Shown in pieces: positions 36,051 through 48,600 of a stretch of DNA of 64,000 bases. Each line of letters begins with the position of its first letter. Within the stretch, counting starts at the first letter, position 1. The stretch comes from Ustilaginoidea virens (taxonomy: Eukaryota > Ascomycota > Sordariomycetes > Hypocreales > Clavicipitaceae): contig NC_057320.1 of assembly GCF_000687475.1 (NCBI RefSeq), positions 3,658,001 through 3,722,000 of the forward strand, written 5' to 3'. Below the pieces are notes generated by a model. The model was not told where the DNA came from. It was given only the letters and a program-made list of their open reading frames with translations, and made no database searches. Made by a program: the position numbers and the translations under genes.

Positions 36051-39000
36051 TTAATCTATTTGGTAAGGCTTTTTATCATCCTCTTCATAAGGCATTTCCT
36101 TAATATTACGACGAACATCGTAAGACTGCCTGGCATTACGGGAGCCTTTTAATACCACTAGCCCCAGCTGACGGCAGAAGGTTTCAAATTTCTAGCCTAT
36201 TAGGGGCTTAGTAAAACCGTCAGCAATTATATTACCTATAGGAACCCACGTAATATTAATAGAACCCTTCTGAACTTCCTATCGCAACCAATAATGATGA
36301 ATATCAACATGACGGAGCCGGGATATAAGTTTGAAAAACTTTTCCTTTAACAGGCGAATGGTCTAGATATTATTGCACTAAATAGTAGGGACATCCTATA
36401 CCAAATGAAGCCCAACTTCCTCATATAGCCTGCGGAATGCGATAACCTCTTTCGCGGTATATGAAATCGCCAGCAATTCAGCCTCTATAGATAATGTTGT
36501 CACTATATCCTATTAACCAGCTTTATACACAATCGGGCCACCAAATAGCTTGATTATATATCCTTATAAGCTGCATCGGGATATAATATCGTCAGCAAAG
36601 GATGCATCTGAATATGCCTATATTTCCAGGTTATCAGCACTAAATTCAATAGCAGTATTCTTCCACGCATAGCCATAGTCAAGGGCCTTTCTTGCCGCGC
36701 GCAAATAGTCTAGACTAGGATTTTAAAGGAAGCAGGAAAGCTGCGATCCGATATAGCCCAGTTCAGGCCTAGTAATTATAATCGGATATACTAATAATCC
36801 TACTATTAACTAGTATCGCTAGGTATCATTAGGTTTAGCCATTCCATTATACTTCTTAAGTCTCGCGGCATTCAACGGGTGCTTAGGGGGTTCCTTTCCG
36901 TCAAAAGAGGTAAGGTTATATTTAATCGCGAGCTTGTCGAAGTACGCCCTCTAGGTAAGCTATAGCTTCCCTTCCGTATAGTCGCGAATAACCTCAATAG
37001 CTAGGAACCAATGTAGCTCGCCGAGGTCCTTGATCTTAAAAGCGCCCATCAGCGCAGCGTAAAATAACTTAAATGCCTCTACCCGTGACTTATAATATAG
37101 GACGACTAGATCATCCACATAGAAGAACACGATAAGGGCATCATTAATAAAGACACAGGGGTCCTCACAGACCTATATGAAGCCCCTTTCCATTAGGAAT
37201 CGTGACAGCTCCTTAAACCATAGCAATAGCGACCTTCGAAGCCCGTAGAGGGCACGCAATAGCTTAATATATAAATAACTATCGTGAAATCCGTCAGGCT
37301 ACTTGCAATAGACAGTCTCATCAAATAGCATATTCATAAAGGCTATAACGAAGTCGTATTAGTGCATATCTAGGTCAAAGTAATACATTAGGGCCATCAG
37401 GAGGCGAAAAGTGCATACCGCAAGCACAGCAGCCCGGGTATCACGAAGGTCGAAAGGTTATTAATCACCACAAACACATAATCGGGCCTTATAACCAGTA
37501 AAAAAGCCATCTTAGTCCTATTTATAGGCGAACACCCACTTTAGGTCTAATAGCTTGATCTTAGGGTCTATAGATAAATCATTCTAACGAATAACACACC
37601 CAATCTCCCTATTAGTAACCTTACCGTATTCCTCTTTAGCGGCGGCGATAAATTTCTCGTGCCTAGGGTGCTTTCGAAGCTCCCTCTATATCGCCGGCTC
37701 TTTAGGCATATTCGTGATATAAAGGGCTTCTATTATAGCTAACGGCTTCATTATAGCTACCGTAAAGACCTTATAATCCTTCCTTTTAATATTATCAACC
37801 CTAATATAGAATATATCATTGAGGGGAGGCATCGGCTCAGTCTGATCGTCCGGCTTGGGCGAAAATAGCAGTAACGGAAGTAATACTTAAGCGATCGACT
37901 CTTTAGGGTAGTCCATAACCTTTAAGTCAATAGCAGTAGGTTAAAGGGCATCATCAACAGCCTCAATCGCATTAATTAGCGCAATGCCCTAATCGACAGC
38001 CTCATCCGTACCCTATTTAGGGGCAACCTCATTAGTAAAAGGGTTCTCAATCAGATTCCCCGATATAACAAGCTCGAAATCATTAACGATAGGGGTTTCC
38101 TCAATATTACTAATAAAGGTATTAAGGTCCTCCCTCTATTTGGCTAATATCGGCAACTATTCCTTATCCTTATAGAAGATCATCTCATTAAATATAATAT
38201 AGCTCGAGTTGAACCAACAGCTTCTCTTCAATAAAGGCACCCAAATTAGGTACTAAGTTATAGAGATATATCCTACCAAATAGCCGATATAAGCCCTCTA
38301 ATTAAGCTTTAGACTGGCGTATAATATCCTATCCCTTATCATCATATAGGCCTTACATCTATAAGCGCGAAGGTAGTAAATATAAGGGCGCATATCTTCC
38401 GGTAGATATCCCTAGGCAGGCCGATTCTATTAAAGCCAAAGTTGAAGGATTTAAAGTAGCGATTTCTAGTTATCGTAAGATAATTTCCGAGACATACGAT
38501 TCAACAGATATACTACTACTTCTGCCGTAATAGGCCATAGATCCTTAGGGAATCCTACTTATATACTCAGAAGTGATATCTTCGTCTTTAATACCCCCCT
38601 AGAATATTCAGTATAACCGTTCTAATATTAGTAACTAGGGCTTAATAACCAAAGTATGATGCCTTTCTGCCTAGCTTCTTCCCGACTTCGTAATATCTAG
38701 AGCGCTATTTCGTTATTAGAGATGACTATCGCGATTTTCATATTATATAGGTATAGAACCCAATACTCGAAGGTTAGCTAATAACCCTAAAGGTCTGATT
38801 TCCTAGGTATCGTGAATATTAACCTTATTCTTATAAATCGGCAGGTGAATAACGCGATATATTTATCACTATTAAAAGTAGGTGACTATACGAAAAGGTC
38901 AAAAGATACGACCTTAAAGGGTTCCTAAGGCATTAATACCTCTTATAGGCATCGTAAAATCTACTGCGTAATTTTCATACTGCTATAAACCTTATAATCC

Positions 39001-41150
39001 GATTTTGCCTGCTCAGGAGGCATATTCAATACATCCTTAAAGATATAATCCATCGGATCCTTTCCCAAGTGCCTAAATCGGGCGTGCCATATAGTATAAG
39101 GTATTTTCATCGAAATCTTCGGCTGGCGACTATCTCCTTAAGCTAAATAGGCATATTAAGGCTTTTCTTCTCTAAAATTCTAAACCCTTATAAGAAATTC
39201 GCTTATAGGCATATCGTTTCCGCCTGCCTGATATAGAATATAGGGTTTCTCTTCAATTCGGCGGATATAAAAGATATTTTCTTATGTTCTTCCTTTCCTA
39301 AGGTAAATCCTATCCGTCTCGGTATTCTAATACAATCCTTTCTTCTTTATTAATAATTCAGAAAGAATATTAATGAATATCCTGGGAAGATATAGAATAT
39401 TAGCAAAAGTAACGATTCATTTATCTTTTAGCACGATTTGAACGGTTCTAACACCTTAGACCCTAGTAGTGCCCGATACACCTCGAATATACTAATCAAC
39501 AGCCTCATTAATATATAGAAACCACTTTTCGTTATTAAATATATATACTATTATACTAGTATTAACGATAATATAGGCGCATAAAGTAAGAGACTCGTTA
39601 GAAAAAGACTTAGTAGAAACACCCTTTGCGGCAAAGGCCTGCTTCTCCTTTTCTTTTCCCTTCGATTTAGTTAAATTATTCTTATCATTATCGTCGTCAT
39701 TATATATATCTTAGAAGGCCTTGAACGCAGCTTGTACTTCTTTACTTTCCTACTTTATCTTTACTATTACGGCCTTCTTAGTTTCCTTCTGAATCTTTAA
39801 GCGGAACTTATTAGGCGCTAAAGAAGGAATAAGAGCCTAATAGCTCTTATAATGCGGTCCCTTCTTTTTAATATATAGTTGCTTATAGTATTTATAGGGT
39901 ATTAATTCTGACGATGGTTCCTTTAAAGCTGAAGCTAAAGCTATACTAGTAATATTCCCAGGGGCGGCGGCGGCCTTCAACGAAGGCTTTCCTTCAATAG
40001 CAAATACAGCATACTTCCCTTTAGTGATATTCCTTTTCTCTTAAAGCTCTACCCGCTACTTTGCATCTTTAATAATCTTATAAAAGTCAATATATTGCCC
40101 TCGCTTCTCGGCCCTAGTAATTTCCCGATCGATATCATCCTAAATGCTAAGATACTTCTAAGAGAGGGCTTTCGCTAATATATTAGCAGGCTCATTCCCT
40201 AATAGGAGGACTAAGCCACTTTATTCCAATCGGTCGTAAATAGTCAATACTTCACTAAGCCATTCTAAAACATTATATTTATTAAGATTCTATTTTATAA
40301 CCTAAACGAAGCGCTATACAATATACTCGGTAATAGCGGTCTTTACCGGCTACACACGTTTAACTAGGATATATAATTTATCCCTTATTATCGAACCTCA
40401 TCACTATTATCTGCTTGAATTCCGGGCCAAAGGTTATATTAAACCACTCTGTATATTTAGAAAGGGCCCGTTCCAGCTTAGTATAATTATGCCGGTCGTT
40501 TCGTGACAAGTTATTAACGTAATTAACCTATTCGTTAGGGCCTAGGCCGTCTGGGATTTATCTCCGTTTGAAATAGTTATTCGGGTCTTCTAGCTATTGG
40601 TCTGGCTATAAATAGCTTCGCGTTGCTCTAGATACTGCCCTTAACGCCGAGGCTGCCCTAGTATTACTAGAAGGACTACTTTCCGTTAGTGTCTCTTCCG
40701 CCGATAATACTGGAATAGGTCGATACAATTAGAGCGAAACATCCTTAGGTTTATTAAGGATTATCGCTTGATTAAGATCAACGAGATCCTATACCTTCCT
40801 TGCCTGAGCCTCGCTCTGAATATAATCATACCAGACATCCCACTTGTATTAGGATATCAGAATGTATGCAGGTTTATTGTAATCAACCGTATCGGCACCT
40901 ATCTTTGCTATCTGCAATGTTCTAGGCACGAAAGGCTGATTATCTGACTAAACAGGTCAATTATAGATGAAGTTAAACCACAAAAAGTATTGCGATCTTC
41001 CGAATAGCTTCCTTTTTATTATGGGAGGCCACACGAGTATAATAGCAATACGAGGTTTCAATAGATCTAGCAGGAATCCACTATCACACCTCAATAGGTA
41101 TCCGATAAAGGCGGTAACCGTAGCACAATCTTAGATATCGAACGATATAG
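36051..41150 (-). pseudogene. Copia G gag-pol polyprotein, heavily mutated
   Basis: Reading leftward: Gag about 41150-39700; a protease-like position near 39545 where the triplet reads Asn-Thr-Ser; integrase with HARFRHLGKDP near 39075, and a SPSY-QNGY-EYS segment near 38620; a long linker; reverse transcriptase with FFYVDDLVVLYY near 37120-37080, its YVDD box intact, then ELHWFLAIEVIRD near 37000; and RNase H ending with VDIHHYWLR, a GSINITWVP segment and an ADGFTKPLIG segment near 36310-36200. Stops are dense, so the frame is followed by similarity only. It is a typical fungal Copia order. Exact start unknown. Confidence 0.85.
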
Positions 41151-41200
41151 TGCTGTGGCACCTAACAAAAGGATGAGAATGAGGTTGTTATGTTATTTAC

Positions 41201-41213
41201 ACAATTGCTACCA
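41201..41213 (-). other. Primer binding site of G (tRNA 3' end)
   Basis: On the minus strand TGGTAGCAATTGT directly follows the LTR. The leading TGG is complementary to a tRNA CCA end, so G uses the conventional mode, unlike A, E, I and J. I cannot say which tRNA. Confidence 0.7.
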
Positions 41214-41409
41214 TGTCAGGAAGCAGGGAGAGAAAGCGGTATATTATTAAAGGTTGACCTGACCTGTCTCAACAGTACTCAGGTCACCAGCTATTTATAG
41301 TGGGCACGGGGGTAACCCTAAGGGGCTACTGTTCCCTCGGTTACATGTGCCACATTCGTATCCGGACATTCCCGACACATGTGATGATCCACCGGTATCC
41401 CCGCCGACA
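41214..41409 (-). repeat. 5' LTR of Copia G (196 bp)
   Basis: TGTCAGGAAG to CCGCCGACA, followed by TTTAT (41410-41414). Better preserved at the 3' side (GATCCACCGG) than the left copy. Confidence 0.94.
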
Positions 41410-41689
41410 TTTATCTATTAGGTTAATTATTTATCTCCGAACCTTAAGTAACTAATCTCGTGGCATATTATATAATGGGCCCTAAGGTAAGTCTAGTTGG
41501 CTCCTATCTGTAGTCTTTTTAAGTCGGATATAGTAGTCTAATGTACCCTAGTGCGGAGGGAGACTAGAAGCCTTCTCTTTATTAAAAAGGTCGGCGAATT
41601 CTTATAATTCTATTGGGAGCACCTACGGCTCTTGCGATCGTAGGGCAGAGTCTTAATAAGGTGGCAGCGTAATGCGGAGGATGCATATT
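41410..41689 (-). pseudogene. Gypsy F fragment between G and solo LTR H
   Basis: Collinear in reverse complement with about 20320-20590 of D, the segment between protease and reverse transcriptase. ATATT at 41685-41689 is the left target duplication of H. Confidence 0.88.
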
Positions 41690-42440
41690 TGTTAAAATCC
41701 TATAGTAGCCTATTAGGCTGCTGGCCTAATGCCCTACTAGTCTACTAACCTTCTGGCCCTTATACCGTCTCTTAGACTTACGGTGGTCTTACTAACCCAG
41801 GCCCTTGCCTTTTACCTTAAGGATTTTCAGTGGATTATTTACTGTATATCAAGTAAGGTAGGCCTTAAAGTAGGCCTTATTAAAAAGGTGTGGCATTGCT
41901 AAATTAGCATAGTGGGTCTACTAGCGTGGTGGCTAGTCCACTAGTATAGTGGGTAGTCTACTAGTGTGGTGGGTAGTCACTAGCGTGGTGGCTAGTTACT
42001 AGTGCGGTGACTAGTTACTAGTGCGGTAGTTAGGGTGGTTAAAAAGGCCCGATATAGTGGGGCTGCTGACGTATTATATACGTGGCAAAGCGAGTATTAT
42101 GGGGAGCTTTTTTACTGGCTATCTTGGATGCCTGGGCCCACCCCTCCTTCGTGTATATATAGGATAGCTTTCCCCCTTCTTTCTAGATAGCAGAAGGGTA
42201 GCATAATCGAGTCTGTTAATGCACTATATGCCTCTTAACTCCCACCTTCCCTGCGTTTCTGGTTATCTTATATTTGCCTTGCCTTTACACTTGCCCTGCT
42301 TTATAGCACTTGTATAGTCTTAGGATTTGGTGAAAAATCTAGTATTTATACTAAGATTAGTTCACAGGTCGCAGACAGTCTTATGCCATTTAGCTAGCTA
42401 GTAAGGCTCTGCTTTTATAGTGACCTTGAGAATTGCAATA
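41690..42440 (+). repeat. Solo LTR H of the Copia I/J family (751 bp)
   Basis: TGTTAAAATCC to TTGCAATA, flanked by ATATT at 41685-41689 and 42441-42445, with no interior. This is the product expected from recombination between two LTRs. An array of CTAGTGTGGTGG-like units lies at about 41905-42020 and TATATATAGGATAGC near 42153 is the likely TATA region. The array differs in copy number from the LTRs of I and J. Confidence 0.93.
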
Positions 42441-44253
42441 ATATTATCTCCTATAAGCTTATCGCTATAAAGGAAGTCGATTGATCCCTAGAGCGTTTTG
42501 CTCGCTTTAGTATACCGTAGAAGACTAAGCTAAGGATATTTACCGCGGTCGGACCCTATTGTTTTCTTATCGATTCCTTAATGATAAGGCTACCTGCCGA
42601 TCCGATTTTTAATTAGCGATACTTCGCCTATAGTATAATATTATAATACTCTATCTAAGGCATCCTAAGGATAATATCGCATATAAGGCCTAGGATAATA
42701 TAAAGTATGACTATAGATAGCTATCTATCGATATCGATCGCTATATAGACGATATAGGTAATAAAGGAATATATTACTTTATATTCTCCTAAACAGCTTC
42801 GAATATCTACTACTATTCCGATTTCCCTGCGTTATAATAGGCAGATAGGTTAGAGGCCTAACCATTATACTATTTTTTCGCTTATAGCGCTATAGCAGTT
42901 ATATCCCGAGTCAATTAAGGTATTAATAAAGGTATAGGATTTATATAAAATTAGTATTAAAAAGGGGTATTTATTTATTCGTTCTGCGATCTCTTTTAAT
43001 TCTTTCTATAATTAGGCCGGGGTCTATACGCGCGTTTTAAACCCTCTAATGAGATTAGGTTTAAAGGCTATTTTTTTCTTAATCTTTATCGCTACTTTCG
43101 ACCTCTACGACTTATAAATCAAGCGAGGCTACCTTAGCTGCATTAGGTCGGATTGCCGGTAGTAGGTAATATATAAATGTCTAATATTTAGGAGAGCTAT
43201 ACCGAAGGTAGAGGCCTTTCTTCCTATGATCTTTATATTATTCTTTAGAGACTTATATCGCCTTAAGAGTATACTAATTACCCTTCGAGTCTAGCTTATT
43301 AACGCCCGATATTTATATATTGCCTTTAGAATCCCGGGCGTATATTGGTCGGGAATAGGCTAAGCCCGATTAGTAGTTAATAGTTAGGCTGGTCTCGATA
43401 TCGATAGCAATTTATCGATAATAATCTACTGCCGAGTAGTAATCGTAATAGGAGACCCTAAGACCGATAATCTTATTAGCTATATAAATGTTAAGTGCTA
43501 ATCGGAGGTATTTTAGTTTGACTTCCTTAGGCCAACTGAGACCGTTAGTAAGCGTAAGTTTTTCTTTAAATCAAACGAAAAAGGCGGCAAAAGGTTCCTT
43601 TAGGCCTTAGCGTAAAGAGTGCTTAAGCTTAGTAATAGCGCGATTCTACTAATGCGGGTCCTTAAAGAGATATTAGAGGTATTTAAAGAACCTTATTATA
43701 TTATAATCGTAAGCTATACTATTCTTAAAGAAGGCCGCAACCTATAATTAGACTATAGACAAAAGGTTCTAGAAGATAAATATCTATTAGGTCTTTTTAT
43801 TTCTAATAAACTCCCTATCGACCTCAAGCTTGTATTATATAAAGGTCTATTAGGCTGTAAATATAGCCTTTTGCTATTAAAGGGGTCCCCTATCGGGATC
43901 AGCTTACGCTTTAGCTAGGTATCCTAAGTAGTAGGGAGGGGGGTATTCTATTATACGACTGGAGCCGGTTAGGTGGCGTTTTAGGAGCTATTTAACTGGT
44001 TTGCGAGAAAGGTCTATAGCGAGGCGGTAATAGCAGCAAGGTGCTGCGCGTTAGTCTGCATCTGCGCCTCTATCTGCTGTAATCCTACTGTAAGCTGCTC
44101 TACTCGGGTATATGTATTATGTCGGGGGTATTATGGCTTCGGGTTTTCTCTACTCAGTTCTCCGGGTATACTCATCTCGATATCTTATATAGCCTATATT
44201 ATTAGCTCTATAATGTGAGGTTATAATAGTAAGGCTGAGAAAGTCTATTTAAA
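42441..44253 (-). pseudogene. Gypsy F gag and protease
   Basis: Collinear in reverse complement with about 18521-20330 of D. The protease motif IDSGYNCYSAIS is at about 42893-42915. Gag covers about 44110-43000, with an N-terminal QIEAQMQTNAQ segment near 44075 better preserved than in D. The zinc-knuckle region near 43220 is eroded. The leader is about 44110-44253. Stops at Gln/Trp codons throughout. Joined to 41689 when H is removed. Confidence 0.85.
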
Positions 44254-44495
44254 TATAAAGGACTAGCCCTAGGGCTATTGCGAATAGGCGTCGAATGAAT
44301 ATATTAAATAGACTAGGGAGGAAAGAGAGAGGGCCCGAATAGGGGCCTCTAAGTAGCCTATTTATGCCCGTATGTAGTATGGGCCGAGTCTTTAGCGAGC
44401 CCTTATGACCCTGTGCCGATACTCCTGAGGCTAATCGCGGGCGTAGCCCGAGTCCTAACCATATTGTAGCGCGGGCGTAGCCCGAGCCCGTGATA
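44254..44495 (-). repeat. 5' LTR of Gypsy F (242 bp)
   Basis: On the minus strand TATCACGGGCTCGGG (TGTCAC with one G to A) to GTCCTTTATA. It is the same family as the D LTRs but 11 bp shorter. The 85-codon ORF over it is not a gene. Confidence 0.9.
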
Positions 44496-46605
44496 TCACC
44501 TACCAAAATAAAGGAATAGGCCCTATTTTAAGCGGCCTAGAGGGCACTTTTGATTTCTAACCGTCTTCTAATTTAAAGGGGGTAAATACTAATATAAATA
44601 ACGACTAAATTGCTCTAGAAGAGCCTATTTAGAAATCGCCTCGGCTAAATATACCTATTTCAGGCGTAGCCGAAGGCATAGGCCTACTATAGGCTACAGA
44701 TCCAATACAGCCTATAGGCCCATCACAACTAATAGGCCTAATACAGCATATAGATCCACTACAGGCCATAGGCCTACTACAACCAGTAGGCCTACCACAA
44801 ATTGGCCTACCATAGCATTCTGCAACATTTCTTAGTAATTCGCTATCTTTCGATTTTAAATCGCTTCAGCCTAACTCAGCTTTTCAGCTTAGGCAAAACG
44901 GTCCTTTTTCACCGGCTAAAGAAAATACAGCCTTTTCCCATACAAAAAGGCTGCAAATACTAAGAAATACAGAAAGCTCTCGTCACTAGGAATCTTAATC
45001 TTAGAGATTTTCTAAATCTATTACAAAAGTAGGCATACCCCGCACATATGAAAATTCTGATTCGCCCTACACAACAAATTTTCAATAGTCCGAATCTCAA
45101 AGCCCCATACACACCAATTTTCTGCGACTTTCCGATTAGATTCTGCCTTTTCGCCCGGCTTTCTAGTAAACGCAGCATTTCACTATAGTAAAATGCTGCC
45201 TACACTAGAATATCTAAAATTCGAGAGTCTAAATACCGCATTAAATAAGAGACCGTAGGAGAAAATATTTCGAGCACCAGAAAATATACCGTCTATTCAG
45301 CCATACCAGATTAAAGCTACTAAGGGTAAAATTCGAAGAAGAATACAGCTACGGATACGAGACGTACAAGATATCCTAAACTACAGATACTATAGGTCAC
45401 TTGACCTACAGTATGACCCACAGACTGACCAATAGACTAACTAACAGTCTGGCTAATAGGGTATTTTCCCACCCACCCAGCCTGAAAACAACAGCATTTT
45501 CGGGTTCCCACCTACCCAGCCTAAAAACAACGGCATTTTCGGGTTCCTACCCACCCAGCCGAAAAACAACGGCATTTTCGGGTACCTAGGCAGCCTCCCA
45601 GAGGCTTCCACATAGGATTTCCCCCCTTCCTATACTTTTTACCAGCAAATATACGATATTTACTATGCAATAAAGATTAAGGCTGCAAAACGGGCCCCAG
45701 AAGGTATGCTTAATAGCTAGAAGGAAGTCTTATACAACCCACATAAGAATAGCTGGGTTAAGGCCTTATTTTCGGAATTTAAGTAATTAATCGACTTAAA
45801 TATCTTCCAATTTATACCAAAGGCTAGTATTCCTACTAGTAGGAAGATATTGCGTAACCGGCCTATTTTTCGTGTTAAAAAAGATGCGAATAATAACCCG
45901 GTTAAATATAAAGCACGATTAGTTATTAAAGGCTTTATACAGGTATCTAGGCAAGACTTTATGGAAACCTATACCTCTACCTTGATCCCACCAATATAGA
46001 GGATCATTTTTACTCTTACTACTGCAAATAACTAAGAAATAGAGCAAATCGACTTTATTAATGCCTTTCTAAATAGTAAACTACTAAAGACGATTTATAT
46101 AGAGATTTCAGCTGGTTTTCTAAAATTTGCAGAAAGCCTACTCTTACCTCATCCAGCCTTATGATCTGACTAGCAGCATCAACAACTTCTAGCCTTACTT
46201 ACTAAGATTGGATATAACCCCTCTGCATTATAGGTCATTCTATTAAAGAAAGCCTTATATAGGTTAAAATAAGGCTTTCGCGAGTAGCAGTTACGGTTAA
46301 AAGACCTTTTAGTGCAAAAGGGTTTTAAGCTATTACTTTCTAATACTGCTATCTTCTATAATAAAGAAACGCATACCTTTATTGTAACTTATATGGATGA
46401 CTGCTTAATTATCGGTTCGGACCTTAGCTATATTGACTAGCGTAAGGCTAAATTCTATAAGGTCTATACTATAGAAGACCGAGGACCTGCCTCCTTCTTC
46501 GTAGAAGTATAGATTATTAGGGATAGAGAAAAGGGCCTATTATAGCTATACGAATCGCAATTTATTGCGGAAATCCTTAGAACGATAGGCTAGATTATAT
46601 AATAG
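44496..46605 (+). pseudogene. Copia B: integrase end to reverse transcriptase
   Basis: Plus-strand partner of A. It opens with the integrase tail (TYQNKGIGPIL) in frame 2. A long linker with low-complexity arrays follows. Reverse transcriptase is in frame 1 from about 45585: ARLVIKGF near 45912, IDFINAFLNSK near 46050, an intact TYMDDCLIIG near 46387-46420 and a FFVEV-IIRD segment near 46497. The frame change lies in the linker. Sequence fades at about 46600 where the LINE begins. The integrase N-terminal half is beyond the left edge of the window, because F with all its inserts separates the two halves. Confidence 0.85.
45468..45584 (+). repeat. 39-base tandem repeat, three copies, in B linker
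   Basis: Units at 45468-45506, 45507-45545 and 45546-45584, nearly identical. In the frame of the downstream reverse transcriptase each encodes a 13-residue Pro-Thr-Gln-Pro-Lys-Asn-Asn-Gly-Ile-Phe unit. A carries only one unit at about 672-712, so B has expanded. Confidence 0.9.
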
Positions 46606-46859
46606 CCTCCCCTTTAAATCTAAGGAGATCTTACTATTTAAGCGCGCCAGCCTTAGTCACCCTTTGGCAACTATATATAGCAAAAAAGCATAAGTCCTTG
46701 CTTAATATTTCTTCCCTTAGTCTTATATAATATTTAAAGATATATTAGACCCGACCTTCCCCTAGCTTACTAATATAGAGTTCCTACTATGTAAGAGATT
46801 TATATATAAAGAGGTCTGCACCGCCTTTTACTATATAGCTAGCTAAAAGGCCTTAAGAC

Positions 46860-48600
46860 TGGATAGGCTACCTATAGGATTCCTTAAGGTATATAGCCCC
46901 CTCTTAATCGCAACTTTTATCTACCTTCTTAATAAGTTATACTATATTAGGCATTATTTAGCCTAATTCTAAGAGGCTTATATAATCGTATTAAGAAAGC
47001 TAGGAAAAAAACTAGAGGAATACTTTAAAGTGGGAGGCTAAAGACCGATATCTTTATTTAATCTAACCGGTAAAATCTTAAAAGCTATAATAGTATACCG
47101 GCTTACCGCTGCCTTTAAGGAGGGCAACCTACTCCTAGACCTTTAGATAGAAAATAAAGCTAATCGTTCTATAGATATAGCCTTTAATATTCTTATAGAA
47201 GTAGTTTGTATAATATAATATTACGGTAGGATCGCCTCGCTCCTATAGCTCGATATATCCACAGCCTTTAATATAGTAAACTATATTTAATTTATCTACC
47301 TACTATTAGAAAAGGGACTACCGTTATAGATCGCGGTATAGGTCTACAGCTTTACCGCCTTATATATAGCGCGAATCCACTTTAAGGGTAAATTAATTAA
47401 TAACCTATCTATTAATACTAGGGTTTTATAAAGGTCCCCCCTCTTTTTTATCCTCTTTTTAGTCTATATTATACCGCTCTATAAGAGGCTTAAAAAAGTA
47501 GCCTTTACTATTACCTTTAGGTTTATAGATAATACTAATATTATAGTATATAAGAGGAATATAAAGGAGACCTAAGCCTTATTCGAAAAGGCGTAAAAGA
47601 TCTATAATAAGTAGTCTAAGTAAGCTAGGCTTAATTTCAATTTAGGGAAGAGTAAGCTTATCTATTTTATATACGCCTATAAGGTAGATAAGATACTAAT
47701 CCAATTTAAGACTATAACGATCCAGCTAAAATAGTATACTTACTTCCTAAGGGTCGAGATCTACTATAAACTTTAATAGTATAAATACCGCGTAAAGATA
47801 GCTAAAAAGCTTAAGTAGCAGTAACTCGCCCTTATAGTAATAGCGGCCTCTATATAGGGATATTAATACTAGGAGGCCCGATTAGTCTATATATAGGTTA
47901 TTCGTACTACTATCGCCTTTAGCGCGAGAGTCTAATATACCTCTACCGCCCCTAGTAGGATAGCGAAAGGTATTATAAAATTGCTAACTATAGAATAATT
48001 ATTTTACCTCCGAATTATTATTAGGGCCTTTAAAGCTATACTAATAGATATCCTTAAAACCGAGGCAGTTATACCACCTATCGACTTATACTTAAACTAT
48101 ATCTACTAGCGATTTTTAAAAAGGATAGTAAAGATTAAAATAGCTAAGCGAATCAACTATACCTTTACTATAGTAGCAGCGATATTTTAATACTATCGGC
48201 GGAGTGACTATAAAAGACTTTAGATATATATCCTATTTCTAGACCTCGATTTATAGCAGCTAATAGCCGAAGAATGCCTAGCAAAAGAATAGCTTACTAA
48301 ATAGTCTAAATATTAAACTGCTATAAAAGTAAGATAGTAGCGATATAGGCCTATAGCAGTAGAGAAAGCCTTAGACTTTAATTTATAATTATAATAATTA
48401 AACTTTATAATAGCCTCCTTAAATATAAATCGGCTATATTTACCTAGCTTTATATAGAAAAAATCGGGCTAAATTCCTTTTTTTACTAGCGCTAAATCCC
48501 TATTATACCTTTGCCTCTCTGCTAATATAGGGAGGCCCTTAAAGACTATTACTACCTAATCCTCTCCTACCTAAAATATAGACGATAGCGCTAATAGCTA
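46860..48600 (+). pseudogene. LINE reverse transcriptase ORF, degenerate
   Basis: Frame 2. Order of conserved blocks: KVGG-RPISLFN (47027), GKILKAI, LDISTAFNIVNYI (about 47260), STRVL-RSPLFFILFLVYI (about 47405-47475), the polymerase box FIDNTNIIVY at 47522 where FxDD is expected, and a GKSKLIYF segment near 47646. The C-terminal part (about 47850-48480) matches the general layout of fungal Tad-clade LINE proteins, with repeated Arg/Lys-rich segments. RNase H was not found. Stops replace expected Trp and Gln codons. The domain call is firm; clade assignment is from memory of the family. Confidence 0.82.

Larger units (their letters stand above)
35587..41409 (-). mobile_element. Ty1/Copia retrotransposon G, full length
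   Basis: Complete minus-strand element of 5,823 bp with 196-bp LTRs and TTTAT duplications at 35582-35586 and 41410-41414. Orientation follows from the polypurine tract beside the left LTR and the primer binding site beside the right LTR. Its interior is strongly decayed and keeps no long ORF. Confidence 0.93.
5681..44495 (-). mobile_element. Ty3/Gypsy retrotransposon F, split by four insertions
   Basis: Minus-strand Gypsy element close to D. Visible pieces, 5' to 3', are the LTR 44254-44495, leader, Gag and protease (44253-42441), linker (41689-41410), upstream reverse transcriptase (35586-35484) and reverse transcriptase to RNase H (6735-5681). H, G, outer C and A interrupt it. Removing them rejoins sequence collinear with D. 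Its integrase, chromodomain and 3' LTR lie beyond A, outside the window. The right flank (44496 onward) is Copia B, so F is inserted in B; the presumed duplication there reads TCACC. Confidence 0.9.

Noticed and set aside
44249..44506. 85-codon minus-strand ORF
   Set aside because: It coincides with the Gypsy F LTR.
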